Source: Endozoicomonas sp. OPT23 (GTDB lineage Bacteria; Pseudomonadota; Gammaproteobacteria; Pseudomonadales; Endozoicomonadaceae). From it: 64,000 nt of DNA. Position numbers and translations under genes: made by a program. Positions 10,574 through 22,917 of the stretch are shown piece after piece (within the stretch, counting starts at the first letter, position 1; each line of letters opens with the position of its first letter). Under the pieces are notes generated by a model. The model was not told the DNA's origin and did no database searches. It saw only the letters and a program-made list of their open reading frames with translations. The stretch covers positions 434,001-498,000 of the forward strand of contig NZ_PPFD01000002.1 of NCBI RefSeq assembly GCF_009653635.1, given 5' to 3'.

Positions 10574-11139
10574 TGGCAAGAATTAACCTTAGACCTTGGC
10601 GTGAAGAGCTCCGTGAAGAACGTAAGAAGCGTTTTGTTGCGGCCTGGATTGGTACCATCCTTTTGGGTGGTGCGTTGATATTCCTGGCTGACATGATGGT
10701 CAGTAATGCGATCAGTCAGCAGCAGGGTCGAAATCAATATCTGCAAAACAAGATTACTCTGCTGGATAAAAGTATTTCCGAAATCAAAAAGCTGAAAGAA
10801 AAACGCTCTCAGTTGCTTGAACGTATGGAAGTTATCCAGAGTCTCCAGGGTAACCGACCTATTATCGTGCGGGTGTTTGATCAGCTTGCTCGAGTGGTTC
10901 CTGACGGTGTGCACTTTAAGAAGCTGAAGCTGGATGGTGATCAACTGACTCTTGTTGGTATTGCTGAATCCAATAATCGTATTTCCAGCCTGATGCGTAA
11001 TTTTGACTCTTCCGAATGGTTTACTGACCCCAACCTTACTGCGGTCAAGAAGATCAGCTTTGCTGGTGAAAGGATGAATGAGTTTGATCTGACTGTGGTC
11101 AGAACGTCGCCGGATGTCGGAGAGGAGGATGAGTCATGA
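10573..11139 (+). CDS. pilN: Type IV pilus inner-membrane protein PilN
   Basis: The 188-residue bitopic protein begins with the conserved PilM-binding motif INLRPWREELREERKK. A transmembrane helix follows at about residues 24-46, then a coiled coil (QQQGRNQYLQNKITLLDK...) and a small ferredoxin-like periplasmic domain. With PilO it forms the heterodimer linking PilM to the PilP/PilQ secretin complex. It overlaps pilM by one base (TGATG) and pilO by four (ATGA), so translation is probably coupled. Confidence 0.96.
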
Positions 11140-11750
11140 GCTTGGCTGACTCTCTGAAAAAACTGAATGAGATGGATCTGTCAGAGCTTGACCTTGAAAA
11201 CGTCGGTGCCTGGCCACTTCCTGTTCGAATTATTGCCTGTATTCTAACTCTGGCAGTTGTAATGTTCCTTGGTTATCAGTTGCATCTGAGTAATCTTCAG
11301 ACCAGCTATGACCGTGTTACTGCTCAGGAAGTCGAGTTAAAGCGCCAGTTTCAGGTTAAGGCGTTTCAAGCGGCGAACCTCGCTTCTTACCGGAATCAGA
11401 TGAAGGAAATGGAAGCGTCTTTCGGTGCTCTGGTAAAACAGTTGCCCAGTGATACTGAAGTGCCAGGTCTGTTGGAAGACATAACCTTTACGGGGCGCGG
11501 TGCTGGTTTGACGTTTGAAAATATCAAACTGCAGCCAGAGAAAATTACCGAGTTTTATATTGAGTTGCCAATAAGCATTGTCGTCAGTGGCAACTATCAC
11601 GATCTTGGTGCATTCGTCAGTGGAGTTGCCAGTCTACCTCGAATTGTGACCTTGCATGACTTTGCTATTACTCCTTCCGGTAATGGTCAGATCCTGAAAA
11701 TGGAAATTCTGGCGAGAACCTATCGTTACAACGACAAGGAGTCTGATTAA
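11136..11750 (+). CDS. pilO: Type IV pilus inner-membrane protein PilO
   Basis: The protein has 204 residues. A short amphipathic cytoplasmic tail is followed by one transmembrane helix at about residues 29-48 (RIIACILTLAVVMFLGYQL). A coiled coil then leads into a ferredoxin-like periplasmic domain starting near GLTFENIKLQPE. It partners PilN in the pilus alignment complex. The coding sequence starts inside the last codons of pilN and ends TAATG into pilP. Confidence 0.95.
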   Translation: MSLADSLKKLNEMDLSELDLENVGAWPLPVRIIACILTLAVVMFLGYQLHLSNLQTSYDRVTAQEVELKRQFQVKAFQAANLASYRNQMKEMEASFGALVKQLPSDTEVPGLLEDITFTGRGAGLTFENIKLQPEKITEFYIELPISIVVSGNYHDLGAFVSGVASLPRIVTLHDFAITPSGNGQILKMEILARTYRYNDKESD

Positions 11751-12280
11751 TGATTAAGTTGAACAGACTTCTCGTTCCCATCTCTGCGCTTTTACTCTCC
11801 GGCTGTTTCACTGGGAGCAGCGGTTACTCTGATCTTGATCAGTATATGGCGGAGATTAAAGCTAAACCCTCTGGCAGAATTGAGCCTCTGCCGATTTTCA
11901 CTCCCTATGAAGCTTTTGCTTATCGGGCATCCGGGCTGAGAAGTCCGTTTGAACCACCGATTAAAATCAAGTCTTCGGATCGGGAGTTTAATAGCAATGT
12001 TCGCCCTGATGAGGGGCGTGTGAAGCAGTATCTGGAGCAGTTCGATATAGAAGTGTTCGCCATGGTGGGTTCCATCAGTAATGACGATGGCCTTTGGGGT
12101 CTGGTCAAGGGAACGGATGGTATTCATCGGGTCAAGGTGGGAGATTACCTTGGCAAGAACCATGGTCGTATTACCTATATCGATGACAGTGAGCTACGCA
12201 TCATTGAGATCGTGCCAGCCGGGTCAGAGGTGTGGATTGAACGCCCTCGGACTATGCGGCTTGACCTTGGTCAACCCTGA
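11750..12280 (+). CDS. pilP: Type IV pilus lipoprotein PilP
   Basis: The 176-residue protein has a lipoprotein signal, ISALLLSGCFTG, with the lipidated Cys at residue 19. A disordered, proline-containing linker follows, with LRSPFEPP typical of the family. The C-terminal beta-sandwich (AMVGSISNDDGLWGLVKGTDG and VKVGDYLGKNHGRI) docks on the PilQ N0 domain. It connects the PilN/PilO complex to the secretin across the periplasm. Confidence 0.95.
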   Translation: MIKLNRLLVPISALLLSGCFTGSSGYSDLDQYMAEIKAKPSGRIEPLPIFTPYEAFAYRASGLRSPFEPPIKIKSSDREFNSNVRPDEGRVKQYLEQFDIEVFAMVGSISNDDGLWGLVKGTDGIHRVKVGDYLGKNHGRITYIDDSELRIIEIVPAGSEVWIERPRTMRLDLGQP

Positions 12281-12462
12281 GCGAAGTGAGTAGGCTGAAT
12301 CACTTTGGTTCAGTCTCACTTAATAAGGATGTTGTCGCTCTGTCATGAAACGGACTTCCCATTTATAGGTCTGGCAGGCATCATCGCTGTGCAAAAATTG
12401 AATCTTTTGGTTGTTATGCCGATTAGAACAACAACTCTGAATAAGTTAAGTGGGTTAAGTAA

Positions 12463-14544
12463 ATGAACAACAAACCCGTGTTGAAGGCCAGCGCAGTACG
12501 GATGTTACTGTATACGTTGTTGGCATGGTTGCCGCTGTCTGCGTGGGGGGTGACGCTTAAAAAACTCGATGCAGGTACACTGCCGGGTGATATTGTTGAA
12601 CTGCGTCTGATGTTCGATGGTCCTGCGCCACAGGCGAAAGGATATACCATTGAACAGCCACCTCGAATCTCACTTGACCTGCCTTTTACTCGTAGTTCTC
12701 TGCCCAAATATAACGAAGTGGGTTTTGAGAATACCGAGAGTGTGACAGTGCTTGAAGCGGGAGAGCGTACTCGTCTGGTTGTGAACCTTAAGACGGCTTC
12801 CGGCTATACCACCAAGACCGATGGTAATGTGCTTTATGTTTATGTAGGTGCTGAAGGTTCTAATGCTAAAGCGCCTTTGCCAAGTATTGCAGGTTCGGGT
12901 GCGCCACTGGCTGAACCTGGTGGTGCAGGCATTACTCATATTGATTTTAAGCGTGGTGATGAAGGCGAGGGTAATGTCGTCATTACTCTGGCGAACCCAA
13001 ATATCCCGATGGATATGAATGAGCTGGGTGGCCGTATTCGCCTAGAGTTTCAGGGTAATGTTCTTCCAGGGCGCCTGAGGAATCGTTTGGATGTTGTCGA
13101 TTTCGCAACGCCGGTCAAATTTATCGATGCCAAGGTAGAAGACGGTAATTCAGTTATTGTTATCGAGCCAACTGGTAGCTATGAGCACCTTGCTTATCAG
13201 ACTGATAATACGCTGACAGTGAGTGTTAAGCCGGTTTCGGAGCATGACTATGCTCGTGGCCGAAAAGGTTTGGCTTATAAGGGAGACAAGCTCTCTCTAA
13301 ACTTCCAGGATATTGAAGTTCGGGCAGTACTTCAGTTGATTGCTGACTTTACTGATTTGAACCTTGTCGCTTCTGACACTGTTAGCGGTAACGTAACGCT
13401 GCGTCTTCAGAATGTACCATGGGATCAGGCTCTGGATATTGTGCTGAAATCCAAAGGTTTGGATAAACGCCTTGAAGGTAATGTTTTGACGGTTGCTCCA
13501 GCGGAAGAAATTGCTATTCGTGAGCGCCAGCAGCTTGAAAACGATAAACAGATTCGTGAGCTAGCTCCGGTTTATACTGATCTGATTCAGATCAATTATG
13601 CCGATGCTGCTGAAATTGCTGCCGTACTTGGTGGTGGTGGCGAGGAAGATACGACACTGTTAACTGATCGTGGTTCAGTACAGGTAGTTGATCGTACTAA
13701 TAGCCTGTTGATTAAGGATACTCAGCAGAAGCTTGATGAAATTCGTGCTCTGATCCAGCGTCTGGATATTCCCGTTAAACAGGTAATGATTGAAGCCCGA
13801 ATTGTTAACGTTGATTCCAACTTCACCAAAGAGCTTGGTGTTAAGTGGAGTGGCGCGAAGCAGTTTGGAGATAACGGCAAAGGCCTCGCCTTTGGTGGTA
13901 AAGGTACAGAGGCTGTTATTCAGGATGGTTCTCCGGTTACCCAGATCACTAATGGTTCTCCGTTTATTGATTATGGAGCAAGTGGTGCGAATGCCGCTTC
14001 TCTGGCTATTGGTTTTGCGTCTAACTCATCTCTTCTGAATCTGGAGTTGTCAGCAATCCTGTCTGATGGCGGTGGTGAGACAATTTCTCAGCCTAAAGTA
14101 ATCACTGCGGATAAAACCAAGGCGGTTATTAAGTCTGGTAAGGAGATTCCTTACGAAGAGAAAACATCCAGTGGTGCGACTTCTGTAGCGTTTAAGGATG
14201 CGGTACTTTCTCTGGAAGTTACGCCACAGATTACGCCTGAGGGCAGCATCATCATGGAAGTGAAGGTGACTAACGACTCTCAGGGGGCCGATGCTCCAAA
14301 CGGTGTACCTACTATTAACAAGAATGAGGTGAATACTCAGGTTCTTGTGAAGGATGGTGAAACAGTTGTTCTTGGTGGGGTATTCACTCAGGTGAAGAAG
14401 AATGGTGAAGTAAAGGTGCCGGTTTTGGGTGATGTGCCTTACTTAGGTCGCTTGTTCAGGAAGGATACACACTCCGATGTTAAGACAGAGTTGATGATCT
14501 TTATTACCCCAAGAGTTATTAATGAGCAGGTAACACTAAGGTAA
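12463..14544 (+). CDS. pilQ: Type IV pilus outer-membrane secretin PilQ
   Basis: This 693-residue secretin forms the outer-membrane gate through which pili extend. Seen in order: a signal peptide (VRMLLYTLLAWLPLSAWG); two AMIN-type peptidoglycan-binding segments within about residues 25-260; an STN/N0 domain starting near LSLNFQDIEVRAVLQLIADF; an N1 domain with IQINYADAAEIAAVL; and the secretin domain with VMIEARIV, VTPQITPEG and the closing EIPYEEKTSSGATS and LGDVPYLGRLF signatures. The gap of 181 bases after pilP has no obvious terminator, so it probably belongs to the same transcript. A clear terminator follows. Confidence 0.96.
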   Translation: MNNKPVLKASAVRMLLYTLLAWLPLSAWGVTLKKLDAGTLPGDIVELRLMFDGPAPQAKGYTIEQPPRISLDLPFTRSSLPKYNEVGFENTESVTVLEAGERTRLVVNLKTASGYTTKTDGNVLYVYVGAEGSNAKAPLPSIAGSGAPLAEPGGAGITHIDFKRGDEGEGNVVITLANPNIPMDMNELGGRIRLEFQGNVLPGRLRNRLDVVDFATPVKFIDAKVEDGNSVIVIEPTGSYEHLAYQTDNTLTVSVKPVSEHDYARGRKGLAYKGDKLSLNFQDIEVRAVLQLIADFTDLNLVASDTVSGNVTLRLQNVPWDQALDIVLKSKGLDKRLEGNVLTVAPAEEIAIRERQQLENDKQIRELAPVYTDLIQINYADAAEIAAVLGGGGEEDTTLLTDRGSVQVVDRTNSLLIKDTQQKLDEIRALIQRLDIPVKQVMIEARIVNVDSNFTKELGVKWSGAKQFGDNGKGLAFGGKGTEAVIQDGSPVTQITNGSPFIDYGASGANAASLAIGFASNSSLLNLELSAILSDGGGETISQPKVITADKTKAVIKSGKEIPYEEKTSSGATSVAFKDAVLSLEVTPQITPEGSIIMEVKVTNDSQGADAPNGVPTINKNEVNTQVLVKDGETVVLGGVFTQVKKNGEVKVPVLGDVPYLGRLFRKDTHSDVKTELMIFITPRVINEQVTLR

Positions 14545-14585
14545 CTTCTTAAGCTATTTAGAGGTTTGTTTTAGTAGTCCATTCG

Positions 14586-14613
14586 ACGGGAGCCTTCAGG
14601 CTCCCGTTTCTTT
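14586..14613 (+). terminator. Intrinsic terminator after pilQ
   Basis: Stem ACGGGAGCC (14586-14594) and GGCTCCCGT (14599-14607) around a TTCA tetraloop, followed by TTCTTTA. It closes the pilMNOPQ operon and separates it from aroK. Confidence 0.88.
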
Positions 14614-14705
14614 ATCCTCGTAATATCTTCAATGAGTATTGTCAGCAAGTTGTAACATGCGCTACGCTCGGCACATACAGGCAGGAAGTCAGGCTAACAA
14701 AGGCA

Positions 14706-15230
14706 ATGCCATTAACAAATATTTACCTAGTGGGTCCTATGGGGGCCGGAAAAAGCACTATTGGCAGAATGCTGGCCAAAGAGCTAGGACTTCCGTTTTA
14801 TGATTCCGATCATGAAGTGGAAGCACGCAGTGGAGCTGATATCCCCTGGATTTTTGATGTCGAGGGCGAAGAGGGTTTTCGTCAGCGGGAAATTCAGGTA
14901 ATAGAAGAGCTTTGTAGTATGAAGGGAGTTGTTCTGGCTACCGGTGGTGGCGTTGTCACCCGGTTGGAGAACCGGCAGCAGCTTGGTACCCATGGTTTCG
15001 TCGTTTTTCTTCAGGCTTCTGTGAAAACACAATTGGCCAGAACAGAAAAAGATAAACGCAGGCCGCTGCTTCAGCGACCTGATCGAAAACAGGTGCTAGC
15101 CAATCTCTTAATTGAGAGGGAACCTTTTTACACGGGCATAGCTGATCTTTCGCTGGATACAGAAAGATTGTCGCCTAAAGCGGTGATTCAGGAAATAAAA
15201 AAAGCTGTTGAAAGCAGAAGAGGTGTTTGA
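14706..15230 (+). CDS. aroK: Shikimate kinase I
   Basis: AroK phosphorylates shikimate at the 3-hydroxyl in aromatic amino acid synthesis. The 174-residue P-loop kinase has Walker [13 protein letters not shown] near residue 10, the shikimate-binding [27 protein letters not shown] stretch split over residues 34-60 (Asp and Arg ligands intact), the GGG motif (ATGGGVV) and the lid RPLL. The pilQ-aroK-aroB order is conserved in gammaproteobacteria. The TGA stop overlaps the aroB ATG. Confidence 0.96.
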   Translation: MPLTNIYLVGPMGAGKSTIGRMLAKELGLPFYDSDHEVEARSGADIPWIFDVEGEEGFRQREIQVIEELCSMKGVVLATGGGVVTRLENRQQLGTHGFVVFLQASVKTQLARTEKDKRRPLLQRPDRKQVLANLLIEREPFYTGIADLSLDTERLSPKAVIQEIKKAVESRRGV

Positions 15231-16321
15231 TGCTGACCCTGAATGTTGATCTGGGCGAAAGAAGTTATCCCATTTTCATTGGAACCGGGTTATACGCCTC
15301 TGGTAGTGCGCCGGACTACCTGTTGCCTTATATCAAGGGCAGGCAGGTTGCTGTAGTTACTAACAGTACGGTTGCACCTATCTATCTTCAGAGAGTACGT
15401 GATCTGCTTTCAGATCATGACTTTACAGAGGCCATTCTTCCAGATGGTGAAGCGTTTAAAAACCTCGATACTTTGAATGCCATCTTTGATGAATTGCTCG
15501 AATCCCGTCACACAAGAAAAACAACGTTAATTGCTCTCGGTGGAGGTGTTGTTGGTGATATGACAGGCTTTGCTGCATCTTGCTATCAGCGTGGTGTCGA
15601 CTTTATTCAGATGCCGACAACCCTATTATCTCAGGTAGATTCATCGGTTGGTGGCAAAACTGGCGTTAATCACGCTTTGGGCAAGAATATGATCGGTGCC
15701 TTTCATCAGCCCAATGTCGTTTTAATAGATACCGATACTTTGAAAACTCTGCCTGATAGAGAGTTCTCTGCAGGTATGGCTGAAGTTATCAAGTATGGTT
15801 TGATTTGTGATCTGGAATTCTATGGCTGGCTGAAAGCGAATATGGCTGATCTTATGGCCAGAAAAGACGAGGCGTTGACCTATGCGATTCATCGTTCCTG
15901 TCTTGATAAAGCCAAAGTAGTTGCTCAGGACGAAACAGAGTCAGGTATTCGTGCCATTCTTAATCTGGGTCATACTTTTGGTCATGCTATAGAAACCCAA
16001 ATGGGCTATGGCGAATGGCTTCATGGTGAAGCGGTTGCTGCTGGAATGGTGATGGCTGCAGAGCTGTCATGCCGTCTTGGTAGTATCACTGAAGCTGAAG
16101 TTGCGGAGCTGACAGAATTGTTGGAGCAGGCTGGTCTACCTGTTACTCCTCCACAAGGCATGACACCAGAGCAGTTTAAAGAGCTGATGATCGTTGATAA
16201 GAAAGTTTTGGATGGTCGTCTACGACTGGTTCTATTGGAATCTGTTGGTGAAGCTGTAGTGACTAATGGGTTTGATACGGATGTGTTTGAACAAATGCTG
16301 CGCGATGTTTGCATCTGTTAG
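15230..16321 (+). CDS. aroB: 3-dehydroquinate synthase
   Basis: AroB converts DAHP to 3-dehydroquinate using NAD and zinc, the second step of the shikimate pathway. I place the start at the ATG overlapping the aroK stop (TGATG), giving 363 residues; a TTG one codon earlier is unlikely. Seen: [10 protein letters not shown], the dinucleotide-binding [34 protein letters not shown] with the catalytic lysine, and the zinc ligands in [17 protein letters not shown] and WLHGEAV. Translational coupling to aroK is expected. Confidence 0.96.
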   Translation: MLTLNVDLGERSYPIFIGTGLYASGSAPDYLLPYIKGRQVAVVTNSTVAPIYLQRVRDLLSDHDFTEAILPDGEAFKNLDTLNAIFDELLESRHTRKTTLIALGGGVVGDMTGFAASCYQRGVDFIQMPTTLLSQVDSSVGGKTGVNHALGKNMIGAFHQPNVVLIDTDTLKTLPDREFSAGMAEVIKYGLICDLEFYGWLKANMADLMARKDEALTYAIHRSCLDKAKVVAQDETESGIRAILNLGHTFGHAIETQMGYGEWLHGEAVAAGMVMAAELSCRLGSITEAEVAELTELLEQAGLPVTPPQGMTPEQFKELMIVDKKVLDGRLRLVLLESVGEAVVTNGFDTDVFEQMLRDVCIC

Positions 16322-16359
16322 ACAGTAGTACTTATTGTTCTTTTTATTCATTTGTGATT

Positions 16360-16392
16360 AAGGGGTCGGCCGTGTAAAATGGTCGACCCCTT
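16360..16392. terminator. 12-bp hairpin downstream of aroB
   Basis: AAGGGGTCGGCC (16360-16371) pairs throughout, with one G-U, with GGTCGACCCCTT (16381-16392) across a 9-nt loop. There is no T-tract, so termination may be Rho-assisted; the fold itself is strong. Confidence 0.55.
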
Positions 16393-16459
16393 GTCTTATG
16401 CGCAGGGAAAAGCAGTGATGAATTTTCTTGGGCATGAGTTCTGAAACTCTGGATAGAGT

Positions 16460-16484
16460 TGCAAAAATATTGAATATATTTGCA
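16460..16484. promoter_or_regulatory. Near-perfect 25-bp AT-rich palindrome upstream of gltB (candidate operator)
   Basis: TGCAAAAATATT (16460-16471), one central base, then AATATATTTGCA (16473-16484): 11 of 12 positions pair. An AT-rich tract follows. It lies about 350 bases before the gltB start. It looks like a dimeric regulator site; I cannot name the regulator. Confidence 0.35.
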
Positions 16485-16635
16485 TTTTTTGTGAATATAG
16501 ATGCGAATTTAAAAAAGACGGTTTAAAAACACTCTGGAAGAACGGCGCTAACAACAATTAGCTTCCGGAGTGATGGCAGAAGGGGCGTTCTGTCAGGCAG
16601 TCAACAATTTTGGCCATCAGAGCCAGTCAGTCTAA

Positions 16636-16703
16636 GGGGCTGTTTGAAAAATATCTTCAATTTACTGTGACCACAGTAGGGCAGATATTTTTCAAACAGC
16701 CTC
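16636..16703. mobile_element. 68-bp MITE-like hairpin with IS-like termini
   Basis: Terminal inverted repeats of about 21 bp (GGGGCTGTTTGAAAAATAT... and its complement ending CAGCCTC) pair except for one G-U. An inner ACTGTG/CACAGT palindrome (16663-16676) sits between them. TAA flanks both ends (16633-16635 and 16704-16706), as expected for a 3-bp target duplication. Known background: three-base TNA duplications and G-rich short terminal repeats are typical of part of the IS5 family. No transposase is present, so this would be a non-autonomous derivative. Assignment as a transposon relic is inference. Confidence 0.5.
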
Positions 16704-16837
16704 TAAGTGTGAGGGACGATTTCTGTAAAAAGAAATTCGTACTTTCAGGCGCCAAGGGCTGTGCATGCAGTGACACCAATCATCAGGATGTTCTGTCAGC
16801 AGCAGTATTAATAATAACCGGCGATGTGAGAGTGCCT

Positions 16838-19800
16838 ATGAAAGCAGGTCTGTATAATCCTGGGGAGTTCAAGGATAACTGTGGTTTCGGGCTTATAGCC
16901 CATATGGAAGGTGATAAAAGTCATGACCTTCTAAAAACCGCGATTGAAGCGCTTACCTGCATGACCCACCGTGGTGGTATTGCCGCAGATGGTAAAACCG
17001 GTGATGGCTGCGGCCTTCTGATTCAAAAACCTGATACTTTCTTCCGTACAGTTGTTAATGAGCAGCTGGGTAAGCAGTTGCCAACAGACTATGCCGTGGC
17101 GATGGTATTTCTGAATCAGGATTCCGAAAAAGCCGCATTTGCCCGGAAAACTCTTGAGCAGCAAGTGACTGATCAGGGGCTGGATATTATCGGTTGGCGT
17201 GAAGTGCCGGTGAATCCTGACTGTCTTGGTCCAATTGCACTGGATCAACTGCCTGTGATCGAACAGCTGTTTATCGGTAGCCCTGGTGAGTTGGCTGATG
17301 TCGAGTTTACTGCTCGCCTCTATATGGCTCGCCGCCACACCAATATGATTATGGTGTCCGATGCTGATTTCTATATCTGCTCTCTGTCGTCCAGAGTAAT
17401 TACCTACAAAGGTCTGATGATGCCGGTTGATCTGGCAAACTTCTATCTGGACCTGGGTGATGAGCGGTTTGAGACGTCTATCTGCGTATTCCATCAGCGC
17501 TTCTCTACCAACACCATGCCGCGCTGGAAACTGGCTCAACCTTTCCGTCTGCTGGCGCACAATGGTGAAATCAATACTATTACCGGTAATCGTAACTGGT
17601 CTCAGGCTCGTCGTAACAAGTTCAAATCAGAACTGCTGCCTGAACTGGATCAGATTGAACCGCTGGTAAATCGTACTGGTTCTGACTCCTCCAGCCTGGA
17701 TAACATGTTGGAAATTCTGGTAACCGGTGGAGTTGATCTCTATCGTGCTATTCGTATGCTGGTACCACCTGCCTGGCAGAACGTAGACACGATGGACCCG
17801 AGCCTGCGTGCCTTCTACGAATACAATTCCATGCATATGGAACCATGGGATGGCCCTGCCGGTCTGGTTCTGACAGACGGGCGTCGTGCAGTCTGTGCAC
17901 TGGACCGTAACGGATTGCGTCCTTCCCGCTGGGTAATGACTAAAAACGGATATCTCACTGTAGCCTCTGAAGTGGGTGTATACGACTACAAGCCTGAAGA
18001 CGTAGTAGCTAAAGGTCGTGTAGGTCCGGGTGAAGTGCTGGCGATTGATGTCGAGACGGGCGAAATGCTGGAAGCTCACGACATTGATAACAGTCTGAAG
18101 AGTCGTCAGCCTTACAAAAAATGGCTGAAAGAGAATTCTTATCGCATTCGCTCCCAGTTCCGTAACGAAGATCATAGTATTGAACATCTTGATGCTGAAG
18201 CGCTGAATGTTCACCAGAAGATGTTCTCGGTGACCTTTGAAGAGCGTGATCAGGTGTTCCGTCCACTGGTTGAGTCCGGTCAGGAAGCAGTAGGTTCCAT
18301 GGGTGACGATACACCAATGGCTGTATTGTCTGGCCGTGTTCGTTCTGTTTATGACTACTTCCGTCAGCAGTTTGCCCAGGTAACCAACCCGCCAATCGAT
18401 CCGCTGCGTGAAGCGATTGTTATGTCGCTGGAAACCTGTCTGGGTCGTGAAAAGAATGTTTTTGAAGAGACTGCAGAGCACGCTGCTCGTGTGGTTCTCA
18501 AGTCGCCCGTGCTGTCGACCACTAAATTCCTGAACATTATTAATGCCAGCCATCCTCATAAAGAGCTGGAAGTGGCGACTATTCAGCTGAACTATAGGCC
18601 GGAAACAGGCTTGAAGGCTGCTATCGAAAATATTTGCAGTCAGGCTGAAGAAGCGGTTCGTTCTGGTAAGGTGGTGCTTCACCTGACGGATCGCAATATC
18701 GATCAGGGAATGTTGCCGGTTCATGCAGCCATGGCAACCGGTGCGGTTCATCACCACCTGATTGATGCAGGTTTGCGCTCTGATGCCAACATTCTGGTAG
18801 AAACAGCTACGGCTCGTGACTCTCACCAGTTTGCTGTCTTGCTGGGCTTTGGTGCGACTGCTGTTTATCCGTACCTGTCCTACGAAATTATTAATGATCA
18901 GATTCGCTCTGGTGAAATACTGGCTGATCCGCTGGATGCCTATAAGGCTTATCGTAAAGGCGTGGATAAAGGTCTGTTCAAGATCATGTCCAAGATGGGT
19001 ATCTCTACTGCAGCTTCCTATCGTGCCGCTCAGTTGTTTGAAGCGATTGGCCTGTCGTCTGATGTCGTGAATCTCTGCTTCCGTGGTGTTCAAAGCCGTA
19101 TCGAAGGTGCCGGTTTCGAGCAGTTGCAGAAAGATCAGGAGTTGTTGGCTGGCACGGCCTGGAAAAAGCGTAAGCCGATTCAACAAGGTGGTCTGCTCAA
19201 GTATGTGCACGACAGTGAGTACCATGCCTTTAACCCTGATGTTGTTCAGCAGGTTCAGAAAGCGGTTATTTCTGGTGACTACGAAGAGTTCCGTAAGTAT
19301 TCCAAGCTGGTTAATGAGCGTCCGGTTGCCACACTTCGTGATTTGATGAAGCTTAAGGCTGCGCCTCAGCCCGTTGGTATGGACGAAGTTGAACCCGTAT
19401 CTGCCATCGTTAAACGTTTTGACTCGGCTGCTATGAGTTTGGGAGCCCTGTCTCCGGAAGCGCACGAAGCACTGGCTGAGGCGATGAACCGTTTGGGTGG
19501 CCGCTCTAACTCCGGTGAAGGTGGTGAAGATGAAACCCGCTTCGGCACAAACCGTGTATCCAAAATCAAGCAGATTGCTTCAGGACGTTTTGGTGTAACG
19601 CCTCATTATCTGGTCAATGCCGATGTTCTGCAGATTAAGGTTGCTCAGGGTGCCAAGCCAGGCGAAGGCGGACAGCTGCCAGGTGGCAAGGTAAACAAAC
19701 TTATTGCACGGCTGCGTTACTCTGTACCGGGTGTGACACTGATTTCGCCTCCGCCGCATCATGATATTTACTCCATTGAAGATCTGGCTCAGTTGATCTT

Positions 19801-21295
19801 TGACCTGAAGCAGGTTAACCCTGACGCACTGATCTCTGTAAAACTGGTTTCCGAGCCGGGTGTGGGTACTATCGCAGCCGGTGTTGCGAAAGCTTACGCT
19901 GACCTGATCACCATTTCCGGTTATGACGGTGGTACAGCTGCAAGCCCGTTGACGTCTATTCGTCACGCCGGTTCTCCATGGGAGTTGGGTTTGACCGAAG
20001 CTCATCAGGCGTTGCGTTCCAACGACCTGCGTAGCAAGGTTCGACTGCAGACCGATGGTGGCTTGAAGACCGGTCTTGATGTCGTTAAGGCTGCGATTCT
20101 GGGTGCGGAAAGCTACGGCTTTGGTACCACGCCGATGATTGCCATGGGTTGTAAGTATCTGAGAATCTGTCACCTGAATAACTGTGCAACCGGTGTTGCT
20201 ACACAGGACCAGCATCTTCGCGATAATCACTTCAACGGTACCGTTGAGATGATTATGAACTTCTTTAATTTTGTAGCGACTGAAGTTCGCGAGTGGCTGG
20301 CCATTCTGGGCGCGAAAAGTCTGGAAGAAGTTATTGGTCGTACGGATCTGCTGGAACTGCTGCCGGGTAATACTGACAAGCAGCAAGGTCTGGATCTGAC
20401 ACCGATCATTCAAAATGATCAGATTCCTGCTGAGAAGCCCCATACTTGCCAGGTTGAACGCAACCCGTCTTACGACAAGGGTGAGCTGGCTGAAGTGATG
20501 GTTGAAACCTGTCTGCCAGTTATTGAGTCTGGTCAGGGTGGTGAATTCAGCTTTACCGTCGGTAACTGTGACCGCTCAATGGGCGCTCGTCTTTCCGGTG
20601 AAATTGCCAAGCGTCACGGTAATCAGGGCATGTCTGACAAGCCATTGAAACTGAACCTGACGGGTACTGCAGGTCAGAGTTTCGGCGTCTGGAATGCCGG
20701 TGGTCTGGATATGCACCTCGAAGGCGATGCCAACGATTATGTTGGTAAGGGTATGACCGGCGGTAATCTGGTAATTCGCCCACCGCAGGGCAGTGTCTTC
20801 AAGTCCAACGAAACCACTATTATTGGTAATACCTGTCTCTATGGTGCTACTGGCGGAACCATGATGGCTGCCGGTAAGGCTGGTGAGCGTCTGGGTGTAC
20901 GCAACTCTGGTGCTACTGCCATTGTTGAAGGTGCCGGTGATCACTGCTGCGAGTATATGACCGGTGGTCTGGTGGTTGTTCTGGGTCAGACAGGTCATAA
21001 CTTCGGCGCGGGTATGACCGGTGGTTTTGCCTATGTGCTGGATATGGATCGCAACTTTGTTGATCGCTATAACCATGAGCTGGTTGATATTCACCGTATC
21101 GATACTGAAAGCATGGAAGACTATCAATCGCACCTGATAGGCCTGCTGGGTGAGTACGTGAAGAAGACAGGCAGTGAATGGGGTCAGGAAATTCTTGAAG
21201 AATTCTATGACTACAGGGGTCGTTTCTGGCTGGTTAAGCCAAAAGCGGCAGGTTTGGACTCATTGCTGGCGAGTACACGTGGACGTCCTGAATAA
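16838..21295 (+). CDS. gltB: Glutamate synthase (NADPH) large chain
   Basis: GltB makes two glutamates from glutamine and 2-oxoglutarate, the GOGAT half of ammonia assimilation. I set the start at the ATG giving [18 protein letters not shown] (1485 residues). This matches family N termini and leaves a 14-residue propeptide before the nucleophile Cys15. Seen: the class II glutamine amidotransferase domain ([26 protein letters not shown]); the central domain; the FMN domain with SNSGEGGED and GTAGVA-type loops; the 3Fe-4S site around [16 protein letters not shown]; and a C-terminal glycine-rich beta-helix (GGxxVxG repeats from about residue 1250). It pairs with gltD 109 bases downstream. All key residues look intact. 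Confidence 0.97.
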   Translation: MKAGLYNPGEFKDNCGFGLIAHMEGDKSHDLLKTAIEALTCMTHRGGIAADGKTGDGCGLLIQKPDTFFRTVVNEQLGKQLPTDYAVAMVFLNQDSEKAAFARKTLEQQVTDQGLDIIGWREVPVNPDCLGPIALDQLPVIEQLFIGSPGELADVEFTARLYMARRHTNMIMVSDADFYICSLSSRVITYKGLMMPVDLANFYLDLGDERFETSICVFHQRFSTNTMPRWKLAQPFRLLAHNGEINTITGNRNWSQARRNKFKSELLPELDQIEPLVNRTGSDSSSLDNMLEILVTGGVDLYRAIRMLVPPAWQNVDTMDPSLRAFYEYNSMHMEPWDGPAGLVLTDGRRAVCALDRNGLRPSRWVMTKNGYLTVASEVGVYDYKPEDVVAKGRVGPGEVLAIDVETGEMLEAHDIDNSLKSRQPYKKWLKENSYRIRSQFRNEDHSIEHLDAEALNVHQKMFSVTFEERDQVFRPLVESGQEAVGSMGDDTPMAVLSGRVRSVYDYFRQQFAQVTNPPIDPLREAIVMSLETCLGREKNVFEETAEHAARVVLKSPVLSTTKFLNIINASHPHKELEVATIQLNYRPETGLKAAIENICSQAEEAVRSGKVVLHLTDRNIDQGMLPVHAAMATGAVHHHLIDAGLRSDANILVETATARDSHQFAVLLGFGATAVYPYLSYEIINDQIRSGEILADPLDAYKAYRKGVDKGLFKIMSKMGISTAASYRAAQLFEAIGLSSDVVNLCFRGVQSRIEGAGFEQLQKDQELLAGTAWKKRKPIQQGGLLKYVHDSEYHAFNPDVVQQVQKAVISGDYEEFRKYSKLVNERPVATLRDLMKLKAAPQPVGMDEVEPVSAIVKRFDSAAMSLGALSPEAHEALAEAMNRLGGRSNSGEGGEDETRFGTNRVSKIKQIASGRFGVTPHYLVNADVLQIKVAQGAKPGEGGQLPGGKVNKLIARLRYSVPGVTLISPPPHHDIYSIEDLAQLIFDLKQVNPDALISVKLVSEPGVGTIAAGVAKAYADLITISGYDGGTAASPLTSIRHAGSPWELGLTEAHQALRSNDLRSKVRLQTDGGLKTGLDVVKAAILGAESYGFGTTPMIAMGCKYLRICHLNNCATGVATQDQHLRDNHFNGTVEMIMNFFNFVATEVREWLAILGAKSLEEVIGRTDLLELLPGNTDKQQGLDLTPIIQNDQIPAEKPHTCQVERNPSYDKGELAEVMVETCLPVIESGQGGEFSFTVGNCDRSMGARLSGEIAKRHGNQGMSDKPLKLNLTGTAGQSFGVWNAGGLDMHLEGDANDYVGKGMTGGNLVIRPPQGSVFKSNETTIIGNTCLYGATGGTMMAAGKAGERLGVRNSGATAIVEGAGDHCCEYMTGGLVVVLGQTGHNFGAGMTGGFAYVLDMDRNFVDRYNHELVDIHRIDTESMEDYQSHLIGLLGEYVKKTGSEWGQEILEEFYDYRGRFWLVKPKAAGLDSLLASTRGRPE

Positions 21296-21377
21296 GGGCT
21301 CTTCCGCCGCTTGTAGAAAAGCAGTGCTTGCAAAGGCAAATCTGATACACGGCTGCTGCCTGAGGACGGCAGCCTGA

Positions 21378-22832
<1,455 letters not shown>

Positions 22833-22845
22833 CACTGTCCAACAG

Positions 22846-22868
22846 GGGGAGAGTCTTGTATTCTCCCC
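22846..22868 (+). terminator. Hairpin after gltD
   Basis: GGGGAGA (22846-22852) pairs with TCTCCCC (22862-22868). It lies 14 bases after the gltD stop with no T-tract; probably a terminator or mRNA-stabilising stem. Confidence 0.5.
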
Positions 22869-22917
22869 TCCTGCATAATCTGTAATCACTTATTAGCTAT
22901 ATTAAGCACAAACTGTC

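Larger units (their letters stand above)
16322..16837. other. aroB-gltB intergenic region (516 bp, no gene)
   Basis: The segment holds the aroB hairpin, an AT-rich palindrome and the MITE-like element, in that order. A frame in phase with gltB opens at 16610, but it runs through the hairpin element and its residues bear no resemblance to any GltB. In Pseudomonas a SPOR-domain gene (damX-like) lies between aroB and gltB; nothing like it is readable here on either strand. Confidence 0.6.

Noticed and set aside
16610-16837. 76-codon N-terminal extension of gltB
   Set aside because: It runs through the MITE-like hairpin and puts the catalytic Cys far from the N terminus; the ATG at 16838 fits the family.
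17627-19465. 612-codon frame antisense to gltB
   Set aside because: It mirrors the strongly coding gltB strand, has no ribosome binding site and its residues are a His/Arg/Thr-rich shadow composition; several similar frames oppose gltB, gltD and frdA.
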